Source: Tubulanus polymorphus
Lineage: Eukaryota > Nemertea > Palaeonemertea > Tubulaniformes > Tubulanidae
Assembly: GCF_964204645.1 (NCBI RefSeq)
Contig: NC_134031.1
Span: forward strand, 17,977,307-18,041,306
Reading direction: 5' to 3'
Length of the DNA: 64,000 nucleotides
Shown here: positions 50,501-62,952 of the stretch, piece by piece
How the letters are laid out: every line of letters begins with the position of its first letter
Position numbering within the stretch: the first letter of the stretch is position 1
Made by a program: the position numbers and the translations under genes
The notes under the pieces: model-generated
What the model was told of the DNA's origin: nothing
Database searches by the model: none
The model's input: only the letters and a program-made list of their open reading frames with translations

Positions 50501-51843
50501 TGGTGCGCGGTAGATGGGAAGACACCAAAATGAAACGGAATGATGTGATCTGTAATCTGTATTGTAGGGCGCTTTCTGGGGTATTTTAGCTGGTCACGTG
50601 ACGGGAATTATAAGAATGACGTTAGATTTCATCTATTTGCCGCCGCAATGTGGTGAAGAAGACACCCGCCCGGCTATTGTTTACGCAATTCACTATTCCT
50701 ACTTCGGAACTTTGCTGATCGTAATCTCAGTACTGGTCATCGTAGCGGTCAGTCTGCTCACAAAACCGCAATCAGAAAATGAGGTAAACATGCGCTTAGA
50801 AAATAAGCCATCAAAGAAAAACAGGTCTTCAAGACCTGTATATGACCATACCTGATATCACACCCGATATACCTGATCATACCTGATATCTCTAATTGTA
50901 GTAGTTAGCACCAAAATTGAGAGTAATTTGATATAAATATAGTAGTTTGAATGAAAATGAACTAGAAATTATTATTCTGATGTTAGAGTACTTTCATATT
51001 TTTGGGAGTAGGCGAGATCTTATAAAGAGTAGAAACTACTCTCAAAAAGTAGTATTGTACGGAGTCCGGGTCTGGTCTTCTGGGGCCAGTTTTATAGACT
51101 ACACGGTAGTATTAACTTGAACTACATGTTGTAGGATTAAGTTAAAACTGCGCCCTATAGTCTAACAGGTGGTACATAAGAAAAATCCTGAGACCCGAAA
51201 AAGTGAGATAAAAAGTCCGCCATCTATCAGGGCATTTCAACGACCGTAAGACTAAGCTCTAAAGCTTACAGCAGCCACCGTCGACTAGTTCGCCATCTAG
51301 CGGAAAATTAGGTCAGTAGGTCAGTCACTTGTGAAGTGACTATACGCCCATACCTCGAGGTTTTCATTGCCACTACCCACGTGACATTGCCACCTGAAGG
51401 GTTTTAAGGAGGGTTTTTTTTCATAGTTAGCCGGTTTAACGTGGTGGACAAAGAACGAACGTCCACGGGAGGCAGATGAGGTCATCGCCATGGCTACGAC
51501 AGCGGGCCACGATTTCGAATCTACGAAAAATAAGCAAGATGACAATAAAGAAAGTAAATATTGGTTATGAATGTAACTTATAATTCAGTATCGGCTGTTT
51601 TATTTGCAATTTTTCATGACGTATCAAACGTTCGTATTTGCAGTTGAAGTCACCCCAACTTTGTGGAGAAGATGGGTAACGGCGATTGTCGGCAATAAAC
51701 ATTCGAATGACGAAATCGTACCTGAAACATACGAAGAACGAATGGCATTCCTGAAAGAAATCCCCAGATGGAGCACTTTTCTTAACGTAAATGGAGCCAT
51801 TGGTTTAATGGTCATGTTCTTCCTCTACGGTTATTACCATTAA
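47505..51843 (+). CDS. SGLT-type sodium/sugar cotransporter, SLC5 family
   Basis: 14 exons: 47505-47585, 47658-47729, 48110-48214, 48316-48375, 48522-48626, 48916-49102, 49271-49476, 49562-49697, 49792-49899, 49968-50118, 50190-50358, 50568-50783, 51427-51553, 51644-51843 (1923 nt, 640 residues; human SGLT1 is 664). Motifs of the SGLT branch are clear: [103 protein letters not shown] and [10 protein letters not shown]. Residues matching the human sugar-site Glu (in EWN) and Gln (in YIQ) and the Na2-site serines (MSSLTS) are kept, so the protein is probably an active Na+/hexose symporter of the plasma membrane with about 14 helices. The Cys-rich loop ([17 protein letters not shown]) is intact. 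It fits the SLC5A1/2/4/9/10 group; the exact paralogue cannot be decided. Confidence 0.93.
51082..51163. mobile_element. Small inverted-repeat element in SLC5 intron 12
   Basis: GGGGCCAGTTTTATAGACTA and TAAAACTGCGCCCTATAGTC are imperfect inverted ends around about 40 bases. Resembles the ends of family C and the element at 60541. Confidence 0.5.
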
Positions 51844-51918
51844 CTCCACTAATATCTTGTAAGAGAAACCCGCATTATGAATTCAAACTGAACTGCTGTT
51901 GTTTTTTCCTTACGTTCG

Positions 51919-51924
51919 AATAAA
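51919..51924 (+). terminator. Polyadenylation signal AATAAA, SLC5 gene
   Basis: AATAAA 76 bases after the stop codon at 51843. Confidence 0.6.
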
Positions 51925-54900
51925 CTCCTAAGATGGGTGGAAAGATTTCCCACCTAAAATGTAAGCAAAAAACAATAGCAGGTGTTTTCATTATCAAATC
52001 CACATTGTGGGTTTTCTTACAAGGATATTCATCAAGACTTGAAATAGTCTCAACTACAACTCATGTAAATGTTTGTACAATCAGATGTAATCGTAACATT
52101 TAATGAATTCAGTTATAATACTAAGAAACTCCTATTCTACTGAAGCCACACGCAATGCATGTACCAATTACTTCCGTAATGTCTATGCATTTTGTTTAAT
52201 TTCCTTGGAATTGAAGTGATTGTTCCTCGTCATTCTGTCGCCAATATTCAGTAATAAATCTTCAAATAACGTCGATTCAAGTACTCTTGTCCTCTTAACA
52301 TTTTGTCTAAGAATTCCGGTGACACTGTCTAGATTAGAATGAATGGATTGGTGCAACATTGGATAATTGAGAACTGTTCCTCTGATGACAAAATTAACGA
52401 ACGATAAAAACGTTTTCATTTGAAATATTATATAGCAGTTTATTCTGGGATTTATGTATATATATATATGTATATATATACTCATATATAATTAAATTTG
52501 TATGAATCACATGTAAAGCCACGTAATATAAATTTACAGAATGACGTCTTTGACTTTGGTTTCCAATTACCAATGCTTAAATCTATCATATTTGTTCTTT
52601 TCAAATATATTTTGACCTTTTTTTGGCATTGCCGCCAACTTACGAATAACGAAAATTATTTTCACTAAAAATAAATATTAAGTCAGATCAAAACAATATT
52701 CTAATCTCAGAAACTGAATTAATTTCGCACAACATCCGTGAATATTTTGTCGATAATAAAAAAGAAATAAACGAGTATGGGACTGAATTCATTGCACGTT
52801 TTAAAAGTGCATGGATATTGTTATCGTAAATGTTACAACATCGGCCACCGATTTCTGCGCTTAATTCAGTTTGAACTGGAGATCGAAAAATCAAGTGTAG
52901 ATGTAGCTATAACGGGTTTTGTTTTTAGGTTTTTAGCTAGCTACATAACCTACTGAGCAGACATTAAAAGAGGCTGATACAGTTTGGATGTGTATGCACA
53001 AAATATAAATGCGGTATATACAGCTAAAGACAACAGATATATACCTTTCCAATTGTATCTACATTACAAAAATGAAAACTATGGCGCCATTTAGAAAGTG
53101 CCTTAAAATCATACCTAAATCAAACTGTGCGCGCGCAAAACCTTTTAGCATCAATACACAAGATTGAAGAATTAGCGATATTCGAAAGTTTTCGCGCATA
53201 TCTGTTACTAACTACAATTTCTGACCATTACGAGCACTGAATCGATTACGATATCAACCATGTGACACTATTCACTATGTACAGAGATAGGAGATGCATA
53301 CATTTACAGAGAATGTACATCAATGTAATGATAATATATCCGATATCTAAAACAACCGATGAAGGAAATCGAGTTGCTGCTTAATTGTAGAATTCTGAAT
53401 GACGGATTATTCGAAGAGACTTTCAGGAAAGTATCTCATTGGGGACAAACGATGTTAATCCATTTTCGATACTATGAAAGATGCCTTACCAGGCAGTAAA
53501 CCATTTTCCACGACTGTCAATGATATAATCACTTCATTGACCCTCTGCGATATTTTGAAAATTTAGAACCGTCAAACAAGACGTAACTGATTTTAAAATA
53601 CCATAAAACCCACTAGTAATATTAGATCGGCACAACCGTAAGTAGGAAAGTTTAACCAGGGTCCGATGTCACAAAGCTTTTTTCGAACACCAATCGGACT
53701 GCCTGTGAAGGGCAAGTGGCTTTTGGAGGGGGCAAGCGCGAATTTTCAGATATGCTTGCCCGGGCAAGTGGCTTTCATTCCTTAGATCGGATCCTGTTTA
53801 AGTGAAGCTATTTTGATCAATTATGTTAAATATTGCGTTGTAACATTTCTCATTCGTTATCCGTACACAGTACAGGAGGTACCTTTGCATTATCTACGAG
53901 AACAATCATCTCAACAATTGCACGTAGGTGTTATCAAGACAAAAGAGTTTATAACTATATAACTAAATTATGTATATATAAATTTATGAAGGAATAATAT
54001 CACAATTTGCAGATTCAATAATAATTTTAATACGTATTGGACTGAGAATTACCGTATATAATGTTTTATGTACAAAATTATTATTATTGCAGAATGAAAA
54101 AAAAAAAGAGTTGATGTCTTCCATTTGTACAAAATTACAAATCGACCGGTTTTTCGTTTATAAATAACAATAACTCGATAAGAAAGCTAACTTACTTTGA
54201 AACATAATAAAGGATAGCTAGGTACATATCATCATTAAAACAAATGATACAATGTCTCTTGTAGATACGGTTTTCTTGATTTACATAAAAACTTATACCA
54301 AAAACTCTGCAGCTAAATAATCCACGTCCTTTCATCATGAAGTATTAGTGAACTAAATACATCGTGGTCTAATCTGCACATCCTCCATCTAGTCAAGCGT
54401 ACAAGATAGTTTGTTCTTTTGATCAGAAATTCTTACATTCGGAATGACACCGCGAAAGCTCAAATATTCATATACAATAAACGTCGCCGTACTCGGATAT
54501 AGCCAACTCGGACAAACATTAATACTTTCTTTTAGCTTCCTCATGTATTTTCCTATCCTTAACTCCCGAGTTAGGCAAGGTTAACTGTACGTACACATTG
54601 AGTAATCATTTCTCAAAAATCATCGACAGCAATACCTGGTAAACAAATATCGACACACAAAATCAAAATGTTAACACTATTTGCAGCACAATTTCCTGAT
54701 GAAAACAATACACTCAACCTTCGTAATAGAAAATAAACCAGATTTTACAACTCGTCAAGCCATTCATTTATGAGCACCGGATTTTGTCCATGACCTCGTA
54801 ACAAATTAGATTTTATTTCAGATGAGCATTTGATCATCAGTTAATGAACGACGCATAAAAAATAGATTTTTTTAGAATCAATGTTAAATAGGCCTGCAAT

Positions 54901-55432
54901 TAGGAATGGAAGTACGCAATATCTGGTTCGATTGACTTTGATTGATCCAACTCCAAGCTTAGGCGCGACCTGAAAAAAGCCGATAGGTCAGACTCGTCGC
55001 GTCGACTGTACACGATGATTCGACACAGAACACAGAATTCGACCGATTTGAACTGCATGTATTTACATTTTCATGAAAAAATCTTTTCATTATATATCAA
55101 TAGTGATAGTATATATGATTAAGACTCAGCACCATTACATTTTTACTAAATATATACCGCATATGTATTGACGAGGAGAGGTTATATTCCGATTATGTAC
55201 ACGGGTTAAAATAAATTGTATATAACTTATTCAAAATTCCGATGAGAGTCGAATATCTCATCGGCAGAAAAAGACGCGGCGGATAAACAAAAAAATAGAC
55301 GATTCGTATCAAAAATTGAATAAAAATCAGTTAAACCCATTCTGTGCGTCTACACCACAATGCGATGTATGATTGGTTATGGACTTGCTAATACACTGCA
55401 TCGCTGTGTATTTATGTAATTGGTCATTTATC
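51925..55432. other. Spacer with no gene recognised
   Basis: AT-rich DNA with short AT microsatellites (for example near 52455) and a dispersed-looking GGGCAAGTGGCTTT motif used twice at about 53717-53777. The right part may be 3' UTR of the minus-strand F-BAR gene if a distal polyadenylation site is used. Confidence 0.45.
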
Positions 55433-55438
55433 TTTATT
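55433..55438 (-). terminator. Possible polyadenylation signal, F-BAR gene
   Basis: AATAAA on the minus strand, about 1.3 kb beyond the stop at 56777. Long 3' UTRs are usual in this family, but the choice among sites is open. Confidence 0.3.
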
Positions 55439-55662
55439 GAAAAATGGCAGCACCTGTCAAACAAAGAGTAATATTAGTAACCAACGATACACCGCACCGG
55501 AGTGTAGTATGCCCATTATTCACCACACTCGTCACTGGGGAAGAATTTTTTTCTAAATTTCAAATTATCTCCAGCGCTTTCAGGTATAAATTAGTCATCA
55601 CTGAAAGGGTTAATGCGAGGCCGACGCTGATGTCACTTCCGCGATGTACGTTCTAAACGTAA

Positions 55663-55930
55663 ACCTCACTACTCTAGTTGACTTTCAAACGATGATAGTT
55701 TGGCGGAGCTCGACGTGGAGTCCTAGTCGGTTATTTCGGATTACTCGGTTTACGTTTAATTACTGACACATCGTAGCTACCATCGGCGAATTTAATGCTA
55801 GACATAACCTCACTACTTTGGTTTATCGTCAAACGACAAAAGTTTGGCGGAGCTCGATATCGCGAGTCCTCGATAATTCAGTTCGGATACTCGGTTATGT
55901 CCTTTACCGGAGAAACACCTATTGTGAAGA
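55663..55930. repeat. 144-bp diverged tandem duplication
   Basis: AACCTCACTACT...GTTTGGCGGAGCTCGA blocks at 55662 recur at 55806 in the same order, with GAGTCCT and ACTCGGTT following in both. Confidence 0.8.
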
Positions 55931-56644
55931 CAATCTAAAACCGGGATTTCCAGAAGAGTTTTCAATGAAAATACATCAATTGTAAATAACTGAAAAAGCG
56001 ATAGCTCAGCAAGGAACCAAATGGCTATAGGGACAAGAAATGCTCGTGAAACTGGACAAGAAGTTATCGCAGTAACAGTATCTTTCCGCGATAGCTTCTT
56101 CGCTTCGTCAGAAAGTTATTTTTGAATCCAAATCATAGAAATCTCTTAAGAAAACCAGGCTTAAGTAACCTTCACTGATTAAGTGTTGCTCAGGGCATTT
56201 AGTCGACCGATCCAGCTTTCTACAAACTGAAGACACACTGAAAATATTTTCTTCTAAGTAGTTCATTTCATCTAAATATCAGTCAATCTCTAGTGTTATC
56301 TATCTTCCAAAAGGAAATACCACTCCTTGCATAAAGCGAAGTGACATCACCGACGACGACCAGCGTGGAGCCAGTTAAACATGGGGTAAAACTTGGGCAA
56401 AATAATTGGACTTATTTTCAACCTTGGAATCATTATCAATAGCTCATCACGAATGCGTAACAAGATTCAAGGCGCAAACATAACATTTGAACTCGATGGA
56501 CTTGAACCCTTTAAGTCTTATCATAATTCCATGATTCGATAAATTTCTTCAATGCCTTTAATGGAGCCACCGTTAACACAGACTCAAGAATGCATCGCGT
56601 AAAATTCATTGCGTAAAGTTCTGATTTTCTAAACGACAGTACCA

Positions 56645-56671
56645 AGAGAGAGAGAGAGAGAGTGAGAGAGA
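56645..56671. repeat. (GA)n microsatellite
   Basis: GAGAGA run with one interruption, in the presumed 3' UTR of the F-BAR gene. Confidence 0.95.
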
Positions 56672-56776
56672 TTAATCTACTCTGGATGCATTTCCATAAA
56701 TGAGAAATCTACCGATTGAACTGTAAACAGCACTTGTAAAGTCATGTAAAATATCGTTTCGCGTTAGTTTTTTTTT

Positions 56777-59700
56777 TTAATACCAATGTATCTCGATGTA
56801 GGATGTAGGCGCGTAGCCTTCCTGCGAACCGTCTAATCTCCGCACGCGCGTCCATCCGTCATCCTGATCCTTCTCGATCACGTAGAATCCCTCGTCTTGT
56901 GCCATTGATATTGTAAATTCAAGAGTGGCTGTAAAAGATATAAGACGATATAAAAGATCACGGTGGTCACGTTTATTAGACTTGCTTTTTCCCCAATTAT
57001 TCCCCAACACGCAGGTTGTTTTCCCTGCCTTAATCTGCCCCTATCAATTAACACAGTCAAATATGTAAGACCAAAAATTCATAAGTCTTTATGAATTTTT
57101 GATAAGACTGAAACCTGATTTTTCGCTTTTTCAAAAAGTTCCCTGACTATTTTCTGATGTCCAGGTAACTGGCTACCCTGATGACACGTTCATCACATTT
57201 CATTGAAATGTCTACTGAGGTGAACAGAATTCACAACATTAGATAAATGATGACTTACGTTCAAACGGAAAGGCAGCTCTACAAGAGCCAATTGGTGCGG
57301 CTACATCATCAAATTCATTTTCATTGAAACTTTCTATTCTAGCCGTGCTATCTACACCGCTGTCTGGACTTTCCTGCGGGTTTCGAAGATCTGGGATGTC
57401 ATTGTAATACGCCGATTCACTAGCATTATCCGGCTCATCTGCAGCAACAACTTGACTAATACTGAAAATAACGCGTTGAATGAAGAGTTAGATGAAATAC
57501 AAGTTTTACTCGTATTGGTAAAACTTTGATCGAAGGGACATACTTGTGATTGCTGCTTGTGGGTAGTTGCGGAGTATTGGGTGCGGTACCACCTGAATTA
57601 ACGCTCAGATCCGACGTGCTTCTCTGCAGTGACTCGCTCGAACCTTGCCCGTTACTGGCCTTCAAATGGCCACGCCCTTCCGCTTCAGCCAGGTAGCCCT
57701 GAAATAAGAGCCCAGTTCATGTACCACCGCAGTAATGATTCAGCAGAATCATCAATTGCAATGTAGAGCAGAGTATAACATACCTCGAATTTGATTAATT
57801 CCTGCTTGAGTTGATCAAGTGTTTGTCCATTTTCATCTAATTTACTATTGATAGATTCTGGATCTCCGAGTTCGCGATTATTTTCATAAACTTCACGCAT
57901 TTTCAACATGCCATCTCTGAAAAATAATCAGATCGTCAAGCCACTATTCAAAATAAAATATGCAGAGAATATTTCCTGCTCTAACACTTGGCAATCATTA
58001 CGATGACCCAGTTCCGAAGTTTTGAGTTGAGAATTTGACTCCAGAGTTGATATAACTGAATGAACTTAAGTTTTGACTATATGGTTACAGGTAAATCGAA
58101 CAAACTCATAAGCTTTGAACTTGGGCCAAGCTCTAGTTCACTACCTTTCAGCGGTTTTGTTTGCGATGTTATGTTTGATGTGATCAATTTTCTGGTTCAG
58201 TTTTTTCTTCTGCGGATTCGGTGGTAAGTGACTGTAGTCTTCTTTTGCATCATCGCCCTACAGCGAGTAAGAAAACTTATAGTTTAAAAAATAGATACAA
58301 GAGTTTTAGATATTTCACACCTAATACTCAATGTTGAACTGCAATTTTTTCTTATTGTCGATATTTTCTCAAACTTTATTATACATAATTTCACTTCCTA
58401 GTCAAATTATCATAATGTCTATATAATCTACCATACTTTAGAATTCATGACCAAATATTGAAAGTACATGCACAGGGTGCCTCAAAAGAAGTGAAATCCA
58501 GCAATTTGGTGATCTTAAATCAATGTCCCAACTGGCAGCTGAACAATCAACGTACACAATGGAACAATCCATCGTTTTTGGTTCAACTCCATTTTCGTAG
58601 CCATTTATAAACACACAAGTGCTAAGCCATGAATTGCGTATCATTACATCTCAACAATCCATCCTTGAGCAAACATCCAGGTCTAACAACCTTACCCCCA
58701 AAAATCTAATCTCAATTGCAGTTAACGAATAATTAATCTTAAAGCATCGGTAACACATTTTCTGAGACACCCTGTGTAACAGTAAGACACATCATAAGTA
58801 CAGTTTTCTAGTATACTTGATAATTAGAAATTTTGATGAATGATTATTTGACTCATTATGATATGATTAACACTAGGTATATAGTGATGTACGACGATGG
58901 TAAATCAATCTCAGAGCAATCCCTCTATTACAGTATATCAGTGCAAGGTTATTGCTCTAAGTAAGCAAGGTGAATAAGACATAGATAAGAAGACATTACC
59001 GGTCAAACATGTATCATCTTTAAGCAATCAAATCATTTAACAAAGCAACAGAAGTTCAAATAACAGTGAAATAGTTATCTACATCATACATATATTCATG
59101 TAATGCTCTATAAATTTGAATTTCGAATGACAGTAATTTCAATATGGCCGATATAAGAAGAAATAGAAAGCTAAGCTTTGTTGAAATCGATTCTTTAATC
59201 GAGTGCGAATGAGTCAGAAAAGCAAAATAGTTTGCAATTCATTTTTCGTGTTCTTGTTTTTTCAGAATTGGAAAACCATTACTTATTCATCTCTCTGACA
59301 CTCATTTGCCCTGGGCTTAAATACTGGTCTCTTCGAAGCGATTTGATTGTTCAAAATATGCAAAGTAAATGCTGATTATACTATATATATATAGAAATAA
59401 GATAAGCGAATATACACACCTGCTGGTAAACCTGCTGAAAAGAATGTGTATCACAACAAATAGAATATTAGTGAAATGAAAAAAAAGATACTAATACATT
59501 TAGTATATGTCTACGGAAATCATAAAACGGTCAAACAGTTACGAAAAAAATTAAGCATTCCAAATAATTCAATATTTTCCGATGACCATCTGGAGTTGGC
59601 ATTTTTATATTTACTTATTGTCAGATATGATATGGCAGAGCTAGTTATAGTGACACAACATAGCCTGCGTAATTAGCGAAGAATGAATAATTGAAAAATC

Positions 59701-62481
59701 GACCTAAATTATTATTTATTCTGATGTCATTAATGGTTTTTGTGAGTGTAAATGGCACGTGGCCAATAATGAATAATGTACAGACTTGTGAAAGAATGAT
59801 ATATTTCAATAGACGACTTCATGGTTTTATGATGATGAAATTGGCCGATTATACGAAGCAAACATATATCATTTACAGAGCGAGTATACAGACTCCATGA
59901 AAAAGAGAACTCCGGTGTAGAAAAAAGTAAAACACAGCACATCAATTCTGAAGGTAACAACACCGAAGTGCTAAGCCGAAAAAAAATCAAATTCAGCAAA
60001 TCGCACTCAAACAACAAGATTTTTTGATAGTTTTCGCTAACACTCACTCAACCTACCATAAATCCTATAATCTGCAAATTCATTAGAAAATATCCATCAT
60101 AGCCAAACTATACATGATATCTACGCGAATCTAAAAACCATTATCCTCAGGAAAAACTTTCACCCAAACTGACTGTCTAAAACTTTGCGATATATAAGTG
60201 ACCAGCCACAGAATGTGTGATAAATTGGGGGACATAATATTTTGGTGCTTCCATACACCGGTGAAGCTGGGCTGAGGTCTGAAGTCGTGGAATAATGGTA
60301 TCAATACCTTGGCATTCATTTTGGATTTTCGGCAAAGTAAACAGTTGTTCGTAGATTTCATGAAATCCAGCCAAACTAGCTGCAAAGTTTAGTGGTAGGA
60401 GGACATTTTACTAATTCATATCGAAAATGCGTAGAAAGCTTTCATATATGAACCACATGTGTTACACAAAAGATTCATTTAGCTTAAACTATGAATTTTT
60501 GGTTACTTTAATAACTTATCCTTACGAAGGATCTGATGCAGGACGGGTTCTATAAACCAGTTTAATCTTTACCAGTAGCGTCGTTAAGTTACAGAACCCT
60601 ACAGTTAAAGTTTAAACCGAGCTACAAAACCTGTCCCGAAGTCGTTAGTTCAACATGAGCAGAATCAGGCACTAAAAACAATGCGAACACTGACGATAAA
60701 ATAATCCACATAAAACTCACTCACCTTAGTACGATCGAATAATCCGAACAGACCTCCTCGGTTCTTAGCTTTTTTATTTTTCGTACCGGCGCCTTTGCTG
60801 TCGCGGAAAGTGTTTTTCGGTGTAAGACTAGTTTGCGAGCCGCCTCCCGGGTTGTTCGGTACACCTGTACTGAGGTCCTCGAATGGAATGTCGTCGGGAG
60901 GCTCGTATCCGGACTTGTATTTCTCGATCACGAGTTGCGAGTCCTAAAAATATGAATTCGTGGACTCTTGAAAAGAGTTCCTTTTCTCAGATGGCTTAAA
61001 CTTGATTTTAGAGAAAATAATCATGCTTATCGATTTTAAAATTCACAGTATATATGATGTTTTAAAGTGTCACTCATTTCTTATTCAATCAGGGAAGACT
61101 TACCCAGCTCAACCTTGGAACATATAATGATTCACTAACCTTTGCAACATCGATCTCAGCTGCGGCCACTTCCATTCCATCTATACATGTATTGATTATA
61201 GGTATCACATCGCGCTCAGTTTTCGCACACAGTTTTATAAACTCTTGTATCTTTTGTCCTCGGTTTTCGTCCATTGTTTGTAAATTCTGAAGCGAAAACC
61301 TTCAACTGTAATTTCAATTGAACGAACAGGGCTGCCTGTCCTGATCGCTGAAATTTCTTTCACCTCCTCCGCACTTCAATCATCAAGTTTCAAGTTATAC
61401 CTCTGTAAAACCGGCATTTACCTGGAATATCTGAGGCATTTGTTGAGTATAATGTAACCGTTGCGCCTCGTTTGTTTTTTGTAATTGCGAAGCGTATTCA
61501 TTTTTACAATCTTCGCACATCTGTTTTTTCTGTATGGATATATTGCGATATTTTTCGACTTCCGCTCGTGATAGGTTGATGTTGTCGTCTGCTGTTTTGT
61601 ACGCGTCCGCCGCCCGTTCTGATTCTTTGAACGACTTTTCGTAAGTTTTCTTAGTCTACAATTATCGCGAAAATTTTCATAAAAATTCATTCACATCGGG
61701 AACTAGAATTTCAGCAAATATAAATTCATTCCATAGTAATAGTAGATGATTTAACTTCAATAGCGCCCTCTTCACTGAGATACAATTTTCAACATCGCTT
61801 TCTATTAAATCGGTGTTATTACCCCAACATCGCTTTCTATTAAATCGGTATTATTACCCCCAGCCTATAACTGTAACTATGTATCAGTTATCTCTGGTTA
61901 GAAGTAACACCCGAGCAGCTACTTTGCGCCCAAAAGTCATCCATCAGGCCAGGTACTCTTGGGTGAAGAGATGCAATGAGATGAGTGTCTTGCCCAGGGA
62001 TACTACGTTAATGTACGGGGTTCGAACCCACGACCAGGCTCCCCAGGGTCGAACCACTCGCCCACAACGCTCCTCAAAGCTTTTCCTTTTCTGTTTCTTT
62101 TTTGTTTTCTTTATTCTTTCTATGAATATATTGTATTGAATGTTCTGCTCTGTGCAATGAGCTAATTGTGGAGCAATAAACTGAAACTTAACTTAAGATT
62201 GTAGGGGGGCACATTTTAAGAATGGACACAACTTCAATGCATTCAATTGTCAGTTATGACAGACACTTACTGATTCTAAAGTGTTTAACTGAGCCTGTAA
62301 CCGTCTCTGTAGTTGTTCACCCTCTCGTAGATGTTTTCGTCGTTCTTGTTTCACCTCCTGCATTAACGACACAACTTGCTCGTGTACGGACGACGTTAAC
62401 GTTTCGGCTACGACTTCGTGTTGACTGGCTAGATCATTGATCTCCCTCAGCATTTTCAGGAAGCCCTGAGTTGATGTGTAC
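56777..62481 (-). CDS. CIP4/TOCA-type F-BAR, HR1 and SH3 protein, 5' partial
   Basis: Ten exons in transcription order: 62481-62271, 61655-61422, 61286-61140, 60943-60725, 59434-59420, 58257-58145, 57916-57784, 57698-57544, 57461-57259, 56928-56777 (1582 nt in the window). The first three complete an F-BAR domain (helices with REGEQLQRRLQAQL, SRAEVEKYRN, CKNEYASQLQ, VIPIINTCIDGM). KSGYEPPDDIPFED follows, then an HR1 Cdc42-binding coiled coil (NPQKKKLNQKIDHI to DQLKQELIKFEGYL), an acidic linker and a C-terminal SH3 (DDGWTRVRR, GYAPTSYIEI). This is the FNBP1/FNBP1L/TRIP10 architecture: membrane-curving proteins that link Cdc42 to N-WASP and actin in endocytosis. An invertebrate would carry one gene for the vertebrate trio, so no paralogue symbol is given. 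The SH3 starts CRAAFPFE in place of the usual ALYDY. The first F-BAR exons lie right of the window. Confidence 0.93.
56971..57180 (-). repeat. Dispersed repeat family D, copy 2
   Basis: GTTTATTAGACTTGCTTTTT, GTTGTTTTCCCTGCCTTAAT and CCCTGACTATT blocks match those at 62671-62952 in order and orientation. It lies in the last intron of the F-BAR gene. Confidence 0.6.
59420..59434 (-). CDS. 15-nt microexon of F-BAR gene
   Basis: On the minus strand cttttcag precedes CAGGTTTACCAGCAG and gtgtgt follows. The exon encodes QVYQQ in phase 0 between the exon ending FDRTK and the HR1 exon starting GDDAKEDY. It is the only exon in a 2.4-kb interval and keeps the frame whether included or skipped. Confidence 0.55.
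60541..60638. mobile_element. Small inverted-repeat element in F-BAR intron
   Basis: GGACGGGTTCTATAAACCAG and ACCGAGCTACAAAACCTGTC form imperfect inverted ends of a 98-base element with no open frame. Confidence 0.6.
61790..61859. repeat. 35-bp tandem duplication
   Basis: CAACATCGCTTTCTATTAAA and the rest of the 35-base unit occur twice in a row (61790 and 61825) with one difference, in an F-BAR gene intron. Confidence 0.95.
61890..62090 (-). mobile_element. tRNA-derived SINE
   Basis: Read on the minus strand: a TGGGCGAGTGG A-box-like segment, then GTGGGTTCGAACCCCGTAC with a clear polymerase III B box, then CCCTGGGCAAGACACTCATC, which resembles the conserved core seen in several SINE superfamilies. 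It lies in the F-BAR gene intron in sense orientation. The 3' tail may extend left of 61890. Confidence 0.65.
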
Positions 62482-62670
62482 CTGCAACGGCGCGAAATAG
62501 AAGAGAAATGTAGTTGATAGTCAACTGCTCCCAATTTGCACATCGGATTAGGTTTTCATTTCTCAGCTGGTCCTAGATACAAAAAAATTATTGTTACTTT
62601 TTCTGATCTACTGGTCACAATGGTCGCAATCTTGAATGAGTTTGGCAAAACGCACTGAAAGAGTGGCAAC

Positions 62671-62952
62671 GTTTATTTGACTCGCTTTTTCCCTGACTAT
62701 TCCTCAACATGTAAGTTGTTTTCGCTGACTTAATCTGCTAAGAATCCAATCATCTAACGCAGTTGAATACTTAAGACATAGACGGAAACTGTTTGATTTT
62801 ACGCACAACCTAGCAATCTCATCGAATTCCCCTGACTTTTCCCTGATTTTTAGCCTTTTTACAAAATTACCCGACTATTCCCAGACTTTTTTAAAGAGAG
62901 GAAATTCCCTGATCTTTCCCTGATATCCAGGAAACTGTCCCTGACTGACTAA
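62671..62952 (-). repeat. Dispersed repeat family D, copy 3
   Basis: GTTTATTTGACTCGCTTTTT and several CCCTGACTTTTCCCTGA-type blocks match 56971-57180. The longer copy keeps more CCCTGA units. Confidence 0.6.

Noticed and set aside
61813-62139. Open frame of 108 codons
   Set aside because: It runs antisense through the SINE and is not a gene.
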